Origin: Leucobacter luti
GTDB lineage: Bacteria > Actinomycetota > Actinomycetes > Actinomycetales > Microbacteriaceae
NCBI RefSeq assembly: GCF_004217175.1
Contig: NZ_SHKI01000006.1
Coordinates: 186,001 to 250,000, forward strand
DNA length: 64,000 nt
Direction: 5' to 3'
Positions within the stretch are counted from its first letter, which is position 1. Every line of letters starts with the position of its first letter. The translations under genes were made by a program, and so were the position numbers. The notes beneath the pieces are model-generated. The model worked only from the letters and a program-made list of their open reading frames with translations, was not told the DNA's origin and ran no database searches. This document shows, piece after piece, positions 8,225-16,628 of this stretch.

Positions 8225-9223
8225 TCAGGACTGCGCGTTCCACTCCGGCAGCACGCGCACGAGCAGGGCGCCCGGGTCGACCACGCCGCTCACGGCGAGC
8301 GCGAGCCCGAAGTCGTCCCCGTCGAGCTGCACCGGCTCCGGCTCCGGCACCGAGAGCGCGTAGCGCGTCGCCTGGAGGTAGTTGACGCTGCGGGTGTCGT
8401 TGACGAGGTCGATGATCTTTCGGCCCGTCTTCGTCTTGCGAAGCACGCCGTTCTCCCAGCCGATCTTGTTCCAGATGCGCAGCCAGGAGAACGCGCCGAG
8501 CGGGCGGAGCGCCACGACGTCGAGCTTGCCGTCGTCGAGCTTCGCCTCGGGGATGAGCAGCACGCCGCCGGGCATGAGCCCGCAGTTCCCGATCATCACC
8601 GTGTAGACGGACAGCGGCTTCACTGGCGAGTTGTCGATTGAGTAGTGAATCTGCAGCGGTCCGTCGCGCAGCATCGTGCGCACCCCCGCGTCGACGTAGG
8701 CGAGCCAGCCGAGCCGGCGCTTGAGCGTCGCGCGCGTGGCCGAGATCGTGCGCGCGTCGAGGCCCATCCCCGCGAGCACGAGAAAGAGGTGCTCGCTCTC
8801 CGAGTCGTCGGCCCGCGTGATCGTGAGAATCCCCACGTCAATGGCGCGATTGCGACCGTAGAACGCGGCGCGCACCGCGTCCTCGATCCGGTTCAGTGGC
8901 ACGCCGAGGTTGCGTGCGAGCAGGTTGCCCGTGCCCTGGGGAATGATCACGAGCGGCACACCGGTGCCGCGCAGCGCCTCGGAGACCGCCCGGATGGTCC
9001 CGTCGCCGCCGCTGGCGAGCACCACGCTCGCGCCCTTCGCCACCGCCTCGCGCGCCACCGCGATCCCCGCGTCGTCCGCGGTGGTCTCGTACCACCGCGT
9101 GGGCGCCCAGCCAGTCTGTCGTTCGTGCTCGCTGACCGCAGCTCGCAGCGCGGTGACGTCGGTCTTGAACGGGTGGAAGACGACGGCCGCGCTCGGCTGG
9201 GAGCGGGCTGGGGTGACGAGCAT
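8225..9223 (-). CDS. Diacylglycerol kinase catalytic-domain protein (lipid kinase)
   Basis: A 332-residue soluble lipid-kinase-like protein. The nucleotide motif 'VLASGGDGTIRAVSEAL' and 'IIPQGTGNLLARNLGVP' are the DAGK/NAD-kinase-superfamily signatures, and 'IDVGIL' and 'AGMGLDARTISATR' are typical of the bacterial DgkB/YegS group. Relatives phosphorylate diacylglycerol or related lipids to phosphatidic acid. The gene is divergent from serS (90 bases apart) and convergent with pheA, an order common in Microbacteriaceae. The ATG at 9223-9221 precedes 'MLVTPARSQPSAAVVFHP', which fits the domain start. The exact lipid substrate is unknown. Confidence 0.9.
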   Translation of the reverse strand: MLVTPARSQPSAAVVFHPFKTDVTALRAAVSEHERQTGWAPTRWYETTADDAGIAVAREAVAKGASVVLASGGDGTIRAVSEALRGTGVPLVIIPQGTGNLLARNLGVPLNRIEDAVRAAFYGRNRAIDVGILTITRADDSESEHLFLVLAGMGLDARTISATRATLKRRLGWLAYVDAGVRTMLRDGPLQIHYSIDNSPVKPLSVYTVMIGNCGLMPGGVLLIPEAKLDDGKLDVVALRPLGAFSWLRIWNKIGWENGVLRKTKTGRKIIDLVNDTRSVNYLQATRYALSVPEPEPVQLDGDDFGLALAVSGVVDPGALLVRVLPEWNAQS

Positions 9224-9301
9224 GGATCCAGAGTAGTGCGCGCGGTGGCAGATCCTCGGAGTGCGGCCGCGCGACCCTGCCCGTGCTCAGGCCCACCCGA
9301 C

Positions 9302-9313
9302 TAAGCTGAAGGG
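9302..9313 (+). promoter_or_regulatory. -10 element of a leaderless serS transcript
   Basis: TAAGCT at 9302-9307 ends six bases before the GTG start at 9314, which places transcription start at the start codon. GAAGGGG overlaps this interval, so a leadered message from further upstream could also be translated. Confidence 0.5.
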
Positions 9314-10585
9314 GTGATCGATCCAGTCATCCTCCGCACCGACCCCGAAGCCGTCAAGCGCTCGCAGCGCGCGCGTGGAAATGACGAGGGGGTGGTCGAC
9401 GAGGCGCTCGCCGCCGATTCGTCGCGCCGCGCGGCACTCGGCGAGTTCGAGACGCTGCGCGCCGAACAGAACGAGTTCGGCAAGCAGGTGAAGGCCGCCT
9501 CGAAGGAGGACAAGCCCGCGCTGATCGCTCGCGCCCAGGAGCTCGCCGCGTCCGTGAAGGCGGCCGACGCTCGCGCGAAGGAGGCGGAGGCCGCGTTCGC
9601 TGCGATCTCGATGCGGATCGAAAACATCGTCATCGACGGTGTTCCCGCCGGCGGCGAAGAGAACTTCGTCACCCTCCGCGAGGTTGGCGACAAGCCCGAG
9701 TTTGATTTCCCGGCGCGCGACCACCTTGAGCTGGGCGAGCTGCTCGGCGCGATCGACATGGAGCGCGGCGCAAAGGTCTCTGGCGCCCGCTTCTACTTCC
9801 TGCGCGGGGTGGGCGCTCGCCTCGAACTCGCACTCATGAACCTCGCCCTCGACCGTGCGTTGACGCACGGATTTACGCCGCTGATCACCCCGACGCTCGT
9901 GAAGCCGGAGATCATGCGCGGCACCGGCTTCCTCGGGGAACACTCCGCAGAGGTGTACCACCTGCCCGAGGACGACCTGTTCCTCACCGGCACGAGCGAG
10001 GTCGCGCTCGCGGGCTACCACTCAGACGAGATCGTCGACCTTGCCGCCGGCCCGCTCCGCTACGCTGGCTGGTCCACCTGCTACCGGCGCGAAGCCGGGT
10101 CGCACGGCAAGGACACCCGCGGGATTCTGCGCGTGCACCAGTTCAACAAGCTTGAGATGTTCGTGTACACGGACCCCGCCGAGGCGGAGGCCGAGCACGA
10201 GCGCCTCGTGGCCTGGCAGGAAGACATGTTGCAGTCGCTCGGCCTGCACTACCGGGTCATCGACGTTGCCGCCGGCGATCTCGGTTCCAGTGCCGCGCGC
10301 AAGTTCGACATCGAGGCCTGGGTGCCCACCCAGGACGCGTACCGCGAGCTCACGTCCACCAGCAACTGCACCACCTACCAGTCGCGCCGACTCGCCACGC
10401 GGTTCCGCACCGAGAGCGGCAAGACCGCGCCCGTTGCCACGCTGAACGGCACGCTCGCCACCACTCGCTGGCTCGTCGCGATTCTCGAGACGCACCAGAA
10501 CGCCGACGGCAGCGTGACGGTGCCCGAGGCACTGCGCCCGTTCCTGGGCGGCCTTGAAGTCCTCACCCCGATCTCCGGAGCCTGA
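9314..10585 (+). CDS. serS: Seryl-tRNA synthetase
   Basis: A 423-residue class II synthetase charging tRNA-Ser (and tRNA-Sec where present). Residues ~30-100 form the antiparallel coiled-coil arm rich in Glu, Lys and Ala that reads the long variable arm. Catalytic motifs follow: '[14 protein letters not shown]', motif 2 '[18 protein letters not shown]', and motif 3 '[16 protein letters not shown]'. The start is GTG 9314. Downstream after five bases is a Cof-type HAD gene, then a tRNA-Ser gene 0.93 kb away, so enzyme and substrate RNA are close together. Confidence 0.97.
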   Translation: MIDPVILRTDPEAVKRSQRARGNDEGVVDEALAADSSRRAALGEFETLRAEQNEFGKQVKAASKEDKPALIARAQELAASVKAADARAKEAEAAFAAISMRIENIVIDGVPAGGEENFVTLREVGDKPEFDFPARDHLELGELLGAIDMERGAKVSGARFYFLRGVGARLELALMNLALDRALTHGFTPLITPTLVKPEIMRGTGFLGEHSAEVYHLPEDDLFLTGTSEVALAGYHSDEIVDLAAGPLRYAGWSTCYRREAGSHGKDTRGILRVHQFNKLEMFVYTDPAEAEAEHERLVAWQEDMLQSLGLHYRVIDVAAGDLGSSAARKFDIEAWVPTQDAYRELTSTSNCTTYQSRRLATRFRTESGKTAPVATLNGTLATTRWLVAILETHQNADGSVTVPEALRPFLGGLEVLTPISGA

Positions 10586-10590
10586 CACCC

Positions 10591-11469
10591 ATGACGACGC
10601 CCTCGCTTCCGCCCGTGACCGCGGCGGATCGGCACCTCATTGCGCTTGACCTTGACGGAACCGTGCTGAGTCACGGCTTCGGGGAGGGCGCGGGGGACGA
10701 CCCGAGCGGGGGCCGGATCGACTCGGATCTGGCCGACGCGATCCGCGCACTGCACGAGGCCGGCCACGAGGTGGTCGTCTCGACCGGGCGCTCCGTCGAT
10801 GCCACGCTGCCGATCGTGGAGCGGCTGCGGATCCGTCCAGAGTGGGTGATCGCCGCCAACGGTGCGGTCACGCTGAAGCGCGATCCGCTCGCGACGCGCG
10901 CGTACCGCCGCGAAATGATCGAGTCGTTCGACCCGAGCGATGCGCTGCGCAAGATTCGCACGCAGCTCGTCACCGCCCGGTTCGCGGTCGAGCTCGCCGA
11001 CGGCGGGTTCCTCTACACCGAGCCGATCCCGGCCGGCACGCTGCCGGCCGCCCAGCGCCGGGTGCCGTTCGAGGAGCTGCTCGGGGTGCAGGCGTCGCGC
11101 GTGGTCGTCGTGTCTCCGGACCACCGCCTTGAGGAGTTCCTCGACGCCGTCGAGTCGCTCGGCCTCACGCACGTCTCGTACGCGGTGGGCAGCACGTCGT
11201 GGCTCGATATCGCGCCAGACGGCGTGACGAAGGCGAGCGCACTTGAGCGCGTGCGTGAGCGCGTGGGCATCGACCGCTCGCGGGTGTTCGCCGCCGGCGA
11301 CGGCCGCAACGACATCGAGATGCTCACGTGGGCGGCGCACCGCGGTGACGCGGTGGCGATGGGGCAGGCCGCACCCGACGTGCAGGCCGTCGCGTCCCGC
11401 GTGACCCTCCCCATCGAGGAAAACGGGCTGCTCGTCGCACTGCGCGAGCGCTTCCCAGAGCTGGTCTGA
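10591..11469 (+). CDS. Cof-type HAD-IIB hydrolase
   Basis: A 292-residue phosphatase-like protein. 'IALDLDGTVLSHG' holds the nucleophile Asp, 'VSTGRSVDATLPIVERL' is motif II, 'DGVTKASALERV' provides the Lys of motif III, and 'VFAAGDGRNDIEMLTWA' is motif IV. The alpha/beta cap between motifs II and III defines the IIB (Cof) group, which dephosphorylates sugar phosphates, flavin precursors or similar. It starts five bases after serS and is almost certainly cotranscribed; the pairing is common in Actinobacteria but has no proven meaning. The substrate is unknown. Confidence 0.9.
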   Translation: MTTPSLPPVTAADRHLIALDLDGTVLSHGFGEGAGDDPSGGRIDSDLADAIRALHEAGHEVVVSTGRSVDATLPIVERLRIRPEWVIAANGAVTLKRDPLATRAYRREMIESFDPSDALRKIRTQLVTARFAVELADGGFLYTEPIPAGTLPAAQRRVPFEELLGVQASRVVVVSPDHRLEEFLDAVESLGLTHVSYAVGSTSWLDIAPDGVTKASALERVRERVGIDRSRVFAAGDGRNDIEMLTWAAHRGDAVAMGQAAPDVQAVASRVTLPIEENGLLVALRERFPELV

Positions 11470-11516
11470 GCTGCGGCGAACGCGCGGGCCCGTCTGGGTT
11501 TGCTAGGCTTGACGAC

Positions 11517-11607
11517 GGAGGGTTGTCCGAGCGGCCGAAGGAACTTGTCTTGAAAACAAGCACTGGGTAACCCCCAGTCAGGGGTTCAAATCCCCTACCC
11601 TCCGCCA
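11517..11607 (+). tRNA. tRNA-Ser (anticodon TGA)
   Basis: The acceptor stem GGAGGGT pairs with ACCCTCC, the discriminator is G and CCA is encoded. The anticodon stem CTTGT/ACAAG holds loop CTTGAAA, anticodon TGA. A long variable arm follows, as expected for serine. TAGGCT at 11504-11509 is a likely -10. Confidence 0.96.
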
Positions 11608-11611
11608 CGTT

Positions 11612-11644
11612 CAGGGCCCCTCGCGAGCATCGCGAGGGGCCCTG
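11612..11644 (+). terminator. Terminator-like hairpin after tRNA-Ser
   Basis: Perfect 14-base inverted repeat (11612-11625 and 11631-11644) with a five-base loop, four bases after the tRNA. It has no strong T-run. It also lies before the 3' end of the convergent TetR gene. Confidence 0.75.
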
Positions 11645-11718
11645 ATGCGTTCCTGGGCGACGCGTGCGGCCGCCCCCGGTCGCCCGGGCCCCGCGGGTCG
11701 ACCGGTGCAGAGCGCTGC

Positions 11719-12399
11719 TCAGGGGAGTCCCGCGCGCTTACTCGGCCGCGCGGTCGGGCCGGCCGCGCGGTCGGGTCGGTCGGCGGTGAGCGTCGCCGGG
11801 AGCAGCTCGAAGATTGCCTGGATGACAGTTTCGGCGGTTTCCGAACTCGGCTCTTCCAGCCATCTGAAGAGGGCGTGCACGGTGCCGGCGCTGATGTAGC
11901 TCGTGATGAGCGCGCGGGCACCGGGGGAGGCCCCGGTGAACTCGGCGGCGACGGTGCGGCTCGTGAAGCGCTCAAAGCGCTGCACGAGGTGCTCAAGCAC
12001 GAGCGCGCGCGAGCCAATCCGCGTGGCGTACTCGATGAGCTCCCGCGAGCGCGTGAGCTCCGAGACTACCCGGCCGAGCCCCTCGCGCGTGATCACGTCG
12101 CGGCCGGAATGTGGGCCGGTGCGGCGGGCGACGTCCTCGTGCGACACCGCCTCCCAGGACTCCGTGATGGTCTCGGCGGCGAGCTCGTCCACCGTCGCGA
12201 AGTGGGTGTAATAAGTGCTCCGCCCCACGCCCGCGCGGTCGCAGATCCAGGTTGCGCTGGGGCGGTCGAGCTGCATCGCCGCGGCCTCCCTGAACGCCGC
12301 GATGAGGCGCGCCCGCGTGCTCCCGGACTGGTCGCCCTCGGCGGCCCGCAGCGCCGCGCGCCGGTTCGCCTGCGGCGTCATCCCTGGCTCCACGCTCAT
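11719..12399 (-). CDS. TetR family transcriptional regulator
   Basis: A 226-residue regulator. The N-terminal helix-turn-helix is 'RPSATWICDRAGVGRSTYYTHFATVDEL', preceded by a basic helix from residue ~15. The C-terminal ~150 residues form the divergent ligand domain and end in an Ala/Pro/Arg-rich tail. The ATG at 12399 has a GGAG ribosome site; an upstream ATG at 12423 lies inside the operator palindrome and is less likely. It is divergent from the zinc alcohol dehydrogenase gene, with a perfect 15-base palindrome between them, so it probably represses that gene and itself. The ligand is unknown, perhaps an alcohol or aldehyde. Confidence 0.88.
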   Translation of the reverse strand: MSVEPGMTPQANRRAALRAAEGDQSGSTRARLIAAFREAAAMQLDRPSATWICDRAGVGRSTYYTHFATVDELAAETITESWEAVSHEDVARRTGPHSGRDVITREGLGRVVSELTRSRELIEYATRIGSRALVLEHLVQRFERFTSRTVAAEFTGASPGARALITSYISAGTVHALFRWLEEPSSETAETVIQAIFELLPATLTADRPDRAAGPTARPSKRAGLP

Positions 12400-12415
12400 A
12401 ACTCTCCTCACTCCG

Positions 12416-12430
12416 ATAGACACTGTCTAT
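12416..12430. promoter_or_regulatory. Perfect palindromic TetR-type operator
   Basis: ATAGACA-C-TGTCTAT, two 7-base arms about one central base. It sits 17 bases upstream of the regulator ATG and 100 bases upstream of the dehydrogenase start. A -10-like TATTCT for the dehydrogenase lies at 12463-12468. Confidence 0.75.
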
Positions 12431-12529
12431 TTTGGGCGTAGCATTGACGGTGCGACCCCCACTATTCTCTCGCTCGCAACGCTGCGATGGGTCGCCGCCA
12501 GCGCGGGCAGGATCCGAAAGAGGTTCACC

Positions 12530-13474
12530 ATGAAGGCCTGGGTACTCGACGAAGTACACGCTCCGCTGCGACTCGTTGATGTGGAGCGCCCGTCGCCGGG
12601 GCCGGGGCAGGTGCTCATCAAGGTACGGGCATCCGGGCTCTGCCACAGCGATGTTGGCTACATGGAGGGCGTGATCCCCGTCGCGATCCCGTTCCCGGTG
12701 ATCCTTGGGCACGAGGCGTCAGGCACCATCGCCGAGATCGGCGAAGGTGTGACGGGGTGGAGCGTGGGTGACGCAGTGGCGAGCGCGATCGCGCCGGACG
12801 ACGCACCCGGCGTGTCGCGCGACGGTGCCTATGCCGAGTACACCCTGGTAAACGCGTCCAATCTCATTCGGCTGCCGGAGGGGATGGACTGGGCGCAGGC
12901 CGCCGCGGCGACGGACGCTGGGCTGACGTCGTACACGGGTGTCGTGGTGTTCGGCGAGGTCACGGCGGGCGATCGCGTTGGCATCGTCGGACTCGGCGGG
13001 CTCGGGATGACGGGCGCGCAGATCGCGGTGGTGCAGGGCGCGACCGTGTATGGTGTGGAGCCGCGCGAGGCGCTCTGGGAGACCGCGCGGGGTCACGGGC
13101 TCGCAGAGGTGTTCGCCGACGTGTCCGCGCTCGAGGGCATGGACCTCGACGTGGTCATCGACTTCGCAGGGTTTGGCACCACCACCTCCGGGGCGATCCG
13201 AGCCGTTAAGCCCCGCGGGCGCGTGGTGCTCGTTGGGCTCGGGCGATCCGAATGGACCATCAATTCGATCGATCTCGTTTCGCGGGCGATCGAACTGCGC
13301 GGGGCGACTGTCGCGGGCGAGCCCGCGCACCTGCAGGCCGTGATTGACCTGGTCGCCGCCGGGAAGCTGACAGTGCAGGCCGAGGAGATCGGCTTCGAGG
13401 ATATCGAAGACGGGCTCGGGCGGCTGCAGCGCGGCGAGGTGAACGGCCGCCTCGTCGCGATGCTTCCGGAGTAG
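12530..13474 (+). CDS. Zinc-dependent alcohol dehydrogenase (MDR superfamily)
   Basis: A 314-residue MDR enzyme. 'ASGLCHSDVG' near residue 37 gives the catalytic-zinc Cys, 'GHEASGTIAEIGEGVTGW' the zinc His-Glu, and 'VGIVGLGGLGMTGAQIA' the Rossmann nucleotide loop. The four-cysteine structural-zinc lobe of classical alcohol dehydrogenases is absent, which accounts for the short length. It should oxidise an alcohol or reduce an aldehyde with NAD(P); the exact substrate is not known. The frame is open far upstream, but ATG 12530 has an AAAGAGG ribosome site and begins 'MKAWVLDE', the normal family start. Likely controlled by the divergent TetR protein. Confidence 0.9.
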   Translation: MKAWVLDEVHAPLRLVDVERPSPGPGQVLIKVRASGLCHSDVGYMEGVIPVAIPFPVILGHEASGTIAEIGEGVTGWSVGDAVASAIAPDDAPGVSRDGAYAEYTLVNASNLIRLPEGMDWAQAAAATDAGLTSYTGVVVFGEVTAGDRVGIVGLGGLGMTGAQIAVVQGATVYGVEPREALWETARGHGLAEVFADVSALEGMDLDVVIDFAGFGTTTSGAIRAVKPRGRVVLVGLGRSEWTINSIDLVSRAIELRGATVAGEPAHLQAVIDLVAAGKLTVQAEEIGFEDIEDGLGRLQRGEVNGRLVAMLPE

Positions 13475-13512
13475 CGCGGAGCCTCGGGGCGCGAGGGGCA
13501 AGGCGCTCAGGC

Positions 13513-13560
13513 GCTCAGGCGCCCAGATGCTTGTGGACTCGGGCGCACGGGCGCCTGAGC
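13513..13560. terminator. Hairpin in repetitive gap between convergent genes
   Basis: Perfect 12-base arms (13513-13524 and 13549-13560) in a gap full of GGCGCTC/GGGCGCTC repeats (13500-13610). It separates the dehydrogenase from the convergent TetR gene. Confidence 0.45.
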
Positions 13561-13609
13561 CCGCAGGGACTTGGGCGCTCGGGCGCTCGGGCGCGAGAGC
13601 GCAGAGGCG

Positions 13610-14233
13610 CTAGGCGGCCGCGGTCTCTGGAGCGCGGTCGCCAGCCTCCGCGCGGTCGAGCGCCGCGATCGCCCCCAGCGCCGGCTCGAGCGTGGCTGCT
13701 GCCGCCACCGGGTCGATGCGGGCGAGGGCAAACGCGGCGATCACGAGCCCCGCGCAGGTCTCGGCGAGCCGATCGCGCTCCGCGGCCGCCAGGCGCGGGA
13801 ACCTCGCGGCGGCACCCGCTGTGAACGCGGCAAGCAGCTCGGAGCGGTAGGCGCGGATCGCCTCGCGTACCTCCGGCTCCTGGCCGATCGGTGCGCCGGC
13901 CGCGGCCACGAGCAGGCACCCGTCGGCGGCCGGGGAGCCGGGGGCGCGCAGGGCGCGTACGAGGCCGGTGAGGTAATCGGTGAGCGCGTGTGGCGCCACG
14001 TCTGCTCCGCTGAGTGGCGCGAGCCGCGGCCGCACCACCTCCGCTAGATAGCTCGCCACTGCGGCGTCGAAGAGGCCGCGTTTGCTGCCGAATGCGTGGT
14101 AGATGCTCGAGCGCTGGAGTCCGGTTGCGGCCTCCAGCTCGGGCAGCGAGGCCTGTGCGTAGCCCACCGACCAGAACACCGATCGCGCGCGCCGTACGGC
14201 GTCGTCGGTGTCAAAGCTGCGTACCCGGCCCAC
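13610..14233 (-). CDS. TetR family transcriptional regulator
   Basis: A 207-residue regulator. The helix-turn-helix 'ASLPELEAATGLQRSSIYHAFGSKRGLFDAA' is near residues 25-60, preceded by 'FDTDDAVRRARSVFWSVGY', the standard first helix. The ligand-binding part is Ala-rich. The GTG start at 14233 has a strong AGGAGG site. It is divergent from the DUF1304 gene; the 93-base gap carries overlapping opposed promoters, so this protein probably controls both genes. The ligand is unknown. Confidence 0.88.
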   Translation of the reverse strand: MGRVRSFDTDDAVRRARSVFWSVGYAQASLPELEAATGLQRSSIYHAFGSKRGLFDAAVASYLAEVVRPRLAPLSGADVAPHALTDYLTGLVRALRAPGSPAADGCLLVAAAGAPIGQEPEVREAIRAYRSELLAAFTAGAAARFPRLAAAERDRLAETCAGLVIAAFALARIDPVAAAATLEPALGAIAALDRAEAGDRAPETAAA

Positions 14234-14244
14234 AATTCCTCCTG

Positions 14245-14290
14245 TTGTGTATCGTTCGATCTAGTATATATTGAATCAATCGGTACACAA
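14245..14290. promoter_or_regulatory. Overlapping divergent promoters, TetR / DUF1304
   Basis: Plus strand: TTGTGT at 14245-14250, 16-base spacer, TATATT at 14267-14272. Minus strand: TTGTGT (14290-14285), 16-base spacer, TATACT (14268-14263). The two -10 elements overlap and the two -35 elements form the outer arms of an inverted repeat, TTGTGTA...TACACAA. One regulator bound between them would silence both. Confidence 0.6.
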
Positions 14291-14326
14291 ACGTCGGGGT
14301 GCCTCGGCGGCGAAGGGGGATCCCGC

Positions 14327-14716
14327 ATGATCATCGTCGGACTCGTGCTCGCGGCGGTTGCCGCGCTCATCCATGTCTATATCTTTGTGCTCGAATCGCT
14401 GCTCTGGACGGGGCCGGCGGCGCGCAAAACATTCGGGCTTGAAAGCGCGGAGTTTGCGGAGACCACGCGACCGCTCGCCTTCAACCAGGGCTTCTACAAC
14501 CTGTTCCTCGCGATCGAGATCGTCGCCGGCATCGTCGCCTTCGCGATCGGCGCCACCGCGGTCGGTGCCACGCTCGTCTTCGTGGGCACCGGATCGATGG
14601 TGGCCGCGGGGCTCGTGCTCCTGCTCTCTGACCGCAGTAAGGCGAGTGCGGCCCTCAAGCAGCTCGTGCCCCCGCTCGCGGCGATCGTCGCCCTCGCGAT
14701 CGGGCTCGCGCTCTAG
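14327..14716 (+). CDS. DUF1304 family membrane protein
   Basis: A 129-residue integral membrane protein with four hydrophobic helices. 'HVYIFVLESLLWTGPAARKTFGL' followed by 'NQGFYNLFLA' is the DUF1304 signature, found in small bacterial membrane proteins of unknown function. The ATG at 14327 follows GAAGGGGGA; the open frame upstream of it runs through the promoter and the TetR gene and is not coding. The next gene, an NADP-dependent reductase, starts 54 bases later with its own ribosome site and may share the transcript. The divergent TetR protein is the likely regulator. Confidence 0.85.
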   Translation: MIIVGLVLAAVAALIHVYIFVLESLLWTGPAARKTFGLESAEFAETTRPLAFNQGFYNLFLAIEIVAGIVAFAIGATAVGATLVFVGTGSMVAAGLVLLLSDRSKASAALKQLVPPLAAIVALAIGLAL

Positions 14717-14770
14717 CACGAGCACCCAGCACCTCACCCGCCCCTATACCCGCAACCCGAAAGGACCACC

Positions 14771-15781
14771 GTGTCACACGAACGCAGTACCCAGATCCAG
14801 CTCGTCAACCGCCCCTCTGGCTGGCCGACGCACGACGACTTCCGCACGGTCGTCACTGAGCTGCCGCCGCTCGCGCCGGGCGAGGTTCGCGTTGCAAACG
14901 AGTTCATCTCCGTCGACCCGTACATGCGCGGGCGAATGCGAGATGCACGCAGCTACGTGGCGCCGTACGCGCTGGGCGAGACCATGGCGGGCGGCGCTAT
15001 TGGCCGCGTCGTCGCCTCGGCAGCGCCCGAGCTTCCCGAGGGGACGGTCGTGCTGCACCAGCTCGGCTGGCGCGATGTCGCCCAGGGGCCCGCCGCGCAG
15101 TTCCGGCCGGAGTTGGACGCGCCCGGCGTGCCGCATTCGTTGCGACTCGGGCTGCTCGGCATGACGGGGCTCACCGCCTACGTGGGGCTCACCGCGATCG
15201 CCGGGATGCGCGAGGGTGACACCGTGTTCATCTCCGGTGCAGCGGGAGCCGTGGGCACGGCCGCCGGCCAGTTCGCGCGCCTGCTCGGTGCTGGCCGGGT
15301 GATCGGCTCGGCCGGAACCGACGAAAAGGTCGCGCTGCTGACGAGCAAGTACGGGTACGACGCCGCCTTTAACTACCGCGACGCCCCTGTGCGCGAGCAA
15401 CTCGCCGCAGCGGCGCCCGGAGGCATCGACGTCTTCTATGACAACGTCGGCGGCGACCACCTGGAGGCGGCGCTCGACGCGTTCAACGACGGCGGCCGCG
15501 CCGCGCTGTGCGGGGCGATCGTGAGCTACAACGCGGGCTCCCGCACCGCCGGGCCAGACAACATGGGCAACCTCATCACGCGCGGCCTGCGCCTCGAAGG
15601 GTTCACGATCGGCAACCACCTGCAGCACGCGCCCGAGTTCCGCGAGCGCGCGGGCGAGTGGTTCGCGGCCGGCAGCCTCGCGTACGACGAGACGATCGTC
15701 GACGGCATCGACCACGCGGTGGACGCGTTCCTCGACATGATGCGCGGCGCAAACATCGGGAAGATGCTCGTCCGAATCTGA
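14771..15781 (+). CDS. NADP-dependent oxidoreductase (MDR, alkenal/curcumin reductase type)
   Basis: A 336-residue zinc-free MDR enzyme. 'EFISVDPYMRGRMRDARSYVAPYALGE' is the substrate-side signature of the LTB4DH/CurA group, and 'VFISGAAGAVGTAAGQFARLLGA' is the AxxGxxG NADP loop. 'DVFYDNVGGDHLEAALDAF' completes the family pattern. These enzymes reduce the C=C bond of reactive enals, enones and quinones, a detoxification role. The GTG start at 14771 is preceded by GAAAGGA. It follows the DUF1304 gene and probably shares the TetR-controlled promoter. Confidence 0.9.
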   Translation: MSHERSTQIQLVNRPSGWPTHDDFRTVVTELPPLAPGEVRVANEFISVDPYMRGRMRDARSYVAPYALGETMAGGAIGRVVASAAPELPEGTVVLHQLGWRDVAQGPAAQFRPELDAPGVPHSLRLGLLGMTGLTAYVGLTAIAGMREGDTVFISGAAGAVGTAAGQFARLLGAGRVIGSAGTDEKVALLTSKYGYDAAFNYRDAPVREQLAAAAPGGIDVFYDNVGGDHLEAALDAFNDGGRAALCGAIVSYNAGSRTAGPDNMGNLITRGLRLEGFTIGNHLQHAPEFRERAGEWFAAGSLAYDETIVDGIDHAVDAFLDMMRGANIGKMLVRI

Positions 15782-15806
15782 TCCGCGATGCCGCGCCCGT
15801 GACCGC

Positions 15807-16283
15807 TTAGGCGAGCGGGTGCGGCACCATCTCCCCGTCGTCGGCGGACTCGTCCTCCTCGGGCCGCGGGTCGCGCGCGTCGGCGTACGCAAACGCGAGC
15901 GCGACGATCGTGAGCGCAAACGCGATGATCCCCAGCGGGTTGCAGAGCGCGATCGACATCTCGGCAGAGAACGACGAACCCGAGGCGAGGCTCAGGATCG
16001 ACACGAGCTCGCCGCCGGAGAGATCCGGCACGGTGAGGCCGAACCCGATCGCGCTCACCCAGGCGAGCACCAGGCTCACCGTCGTGCTTCGGCCGGTGCG
16101 CTTGCCGCGCGCGCGGGTCACGGCGATCCGCTGCGCCAGCCACAGCTGGAGTGCGGCAAAGAACAGGCCGATGGTCGGCACGTACCACCAGGAGAGCGAC
16201 CCGCCGATCCCGAACGGCCACCGTCCCAGCGCCATCCACAGTGCCAATACGACCCCGATGACTCCAACTCCGCGGCTGTTCAC
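15807..16283 (-). CDS. Hypothetical four-helix membrane protein
   Basis: A 158-residue protein with about four membrane segments (residues ~5-20, 28-48, 65-85, 110-135) and an acidic tail 'RPEEDESADDGEMVPHPLA'. I do not recognise a family. The GTG at 16283 has an AGGAAAGGA ribosome site; a longer frame to 16379 would run back over the tRNA promoter and is rejected. It is convergent with the reductase and divergent from the tRNA-Thr gene. Confidence 0.7.
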   Translation of the reverse strand: MNSRGVGVIGVVLALWMALGRWPFGIGGSLSWWYVPTIGLFFAALQLWLAQRIAVTRARGKRTGRSTTVSLVLAWVSAIGFGLTVPDLSGGELVSILSLASGSSFSAEMSIALCNPLGIIAFALTIVALAFAYADARDPRPEEDESADDGEMVPHPLA

Positions 16284-16346
16284 GCGCGCTTCCTTTCCTC
16301 GCTGCCCACGCCGACTCGCGCGACGCTCCCCACTAGCCAAGCAGAT

Positions 16347-16376
16347 TTCGCATCGCGATGTGGAATCTGCTATTCT
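16347..16376 (+). promoter_or_regulatory. Probable promoter of the tRNA-Thr / tRNA-Met pair
   Basis: TTCGCA at 16347-16352, an 18-base spacer and TATTCT at 16371-16376, giving a start about 20 bases before mature tRNA-Thr. Confidence 0.5.
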
Positions 16377-16404
16377 CAAACGGTTGTCGCCGCGAGGTGG
16401 CTAC

Positions 16405-16476
<72 letters not shown>

Positions 16477-16511
16477 CTGACTCTCTGGCTCGCACTCGTG
16501 CGGGCCAGTTT

Positions 16512-16585
16512 GGCTGAGTAGCTCAGCTGGTTAGAGCGCACGACTCATAATCGTGAGGTCGCGGGATCGAGCCCCGCCTCAGCTA
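16512..16585 (+). tRNA. tRNA-Met (anticodon CAT, elongator)
   Basis: Acceptor GGCTGAG pairs with CTCAGCT (one G-T pair), discriminator A. Anticodon stem CACGA/TCGTG holds loop CTCATAA, anticodon CAT. The three G-C pairs next to the anticodon loop that mark initiator tRNA are absent. The T loop reads ATCGAGC, with A in place of the usual T54. CCA is not encoded. Confidence 0.94.
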
Positions 16586-16601
16586 CAGAGAGTCACGGCA
16601 C

Positions 16602-16628
16602 AACCCCCTCCACGGAGGGGGTTTTGTT
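16602..16628 (+). terminator. Rho-independent terminator after the tRNA pair
   Basis: Nine-base stem (16602-16610 and 16615-16623) with a CACG tetraloop and a T-rich tail (TTTGTTGTTG). Confidence 0.85.

Noticed and set aside
10591..11469. Reading the HAD gene after serS as a serine-biosynthesis phosphatase (SerB)
   Set aside because: The alpha/beta cap between motifs II and III and the overall layout are Cof-type, not SerB.
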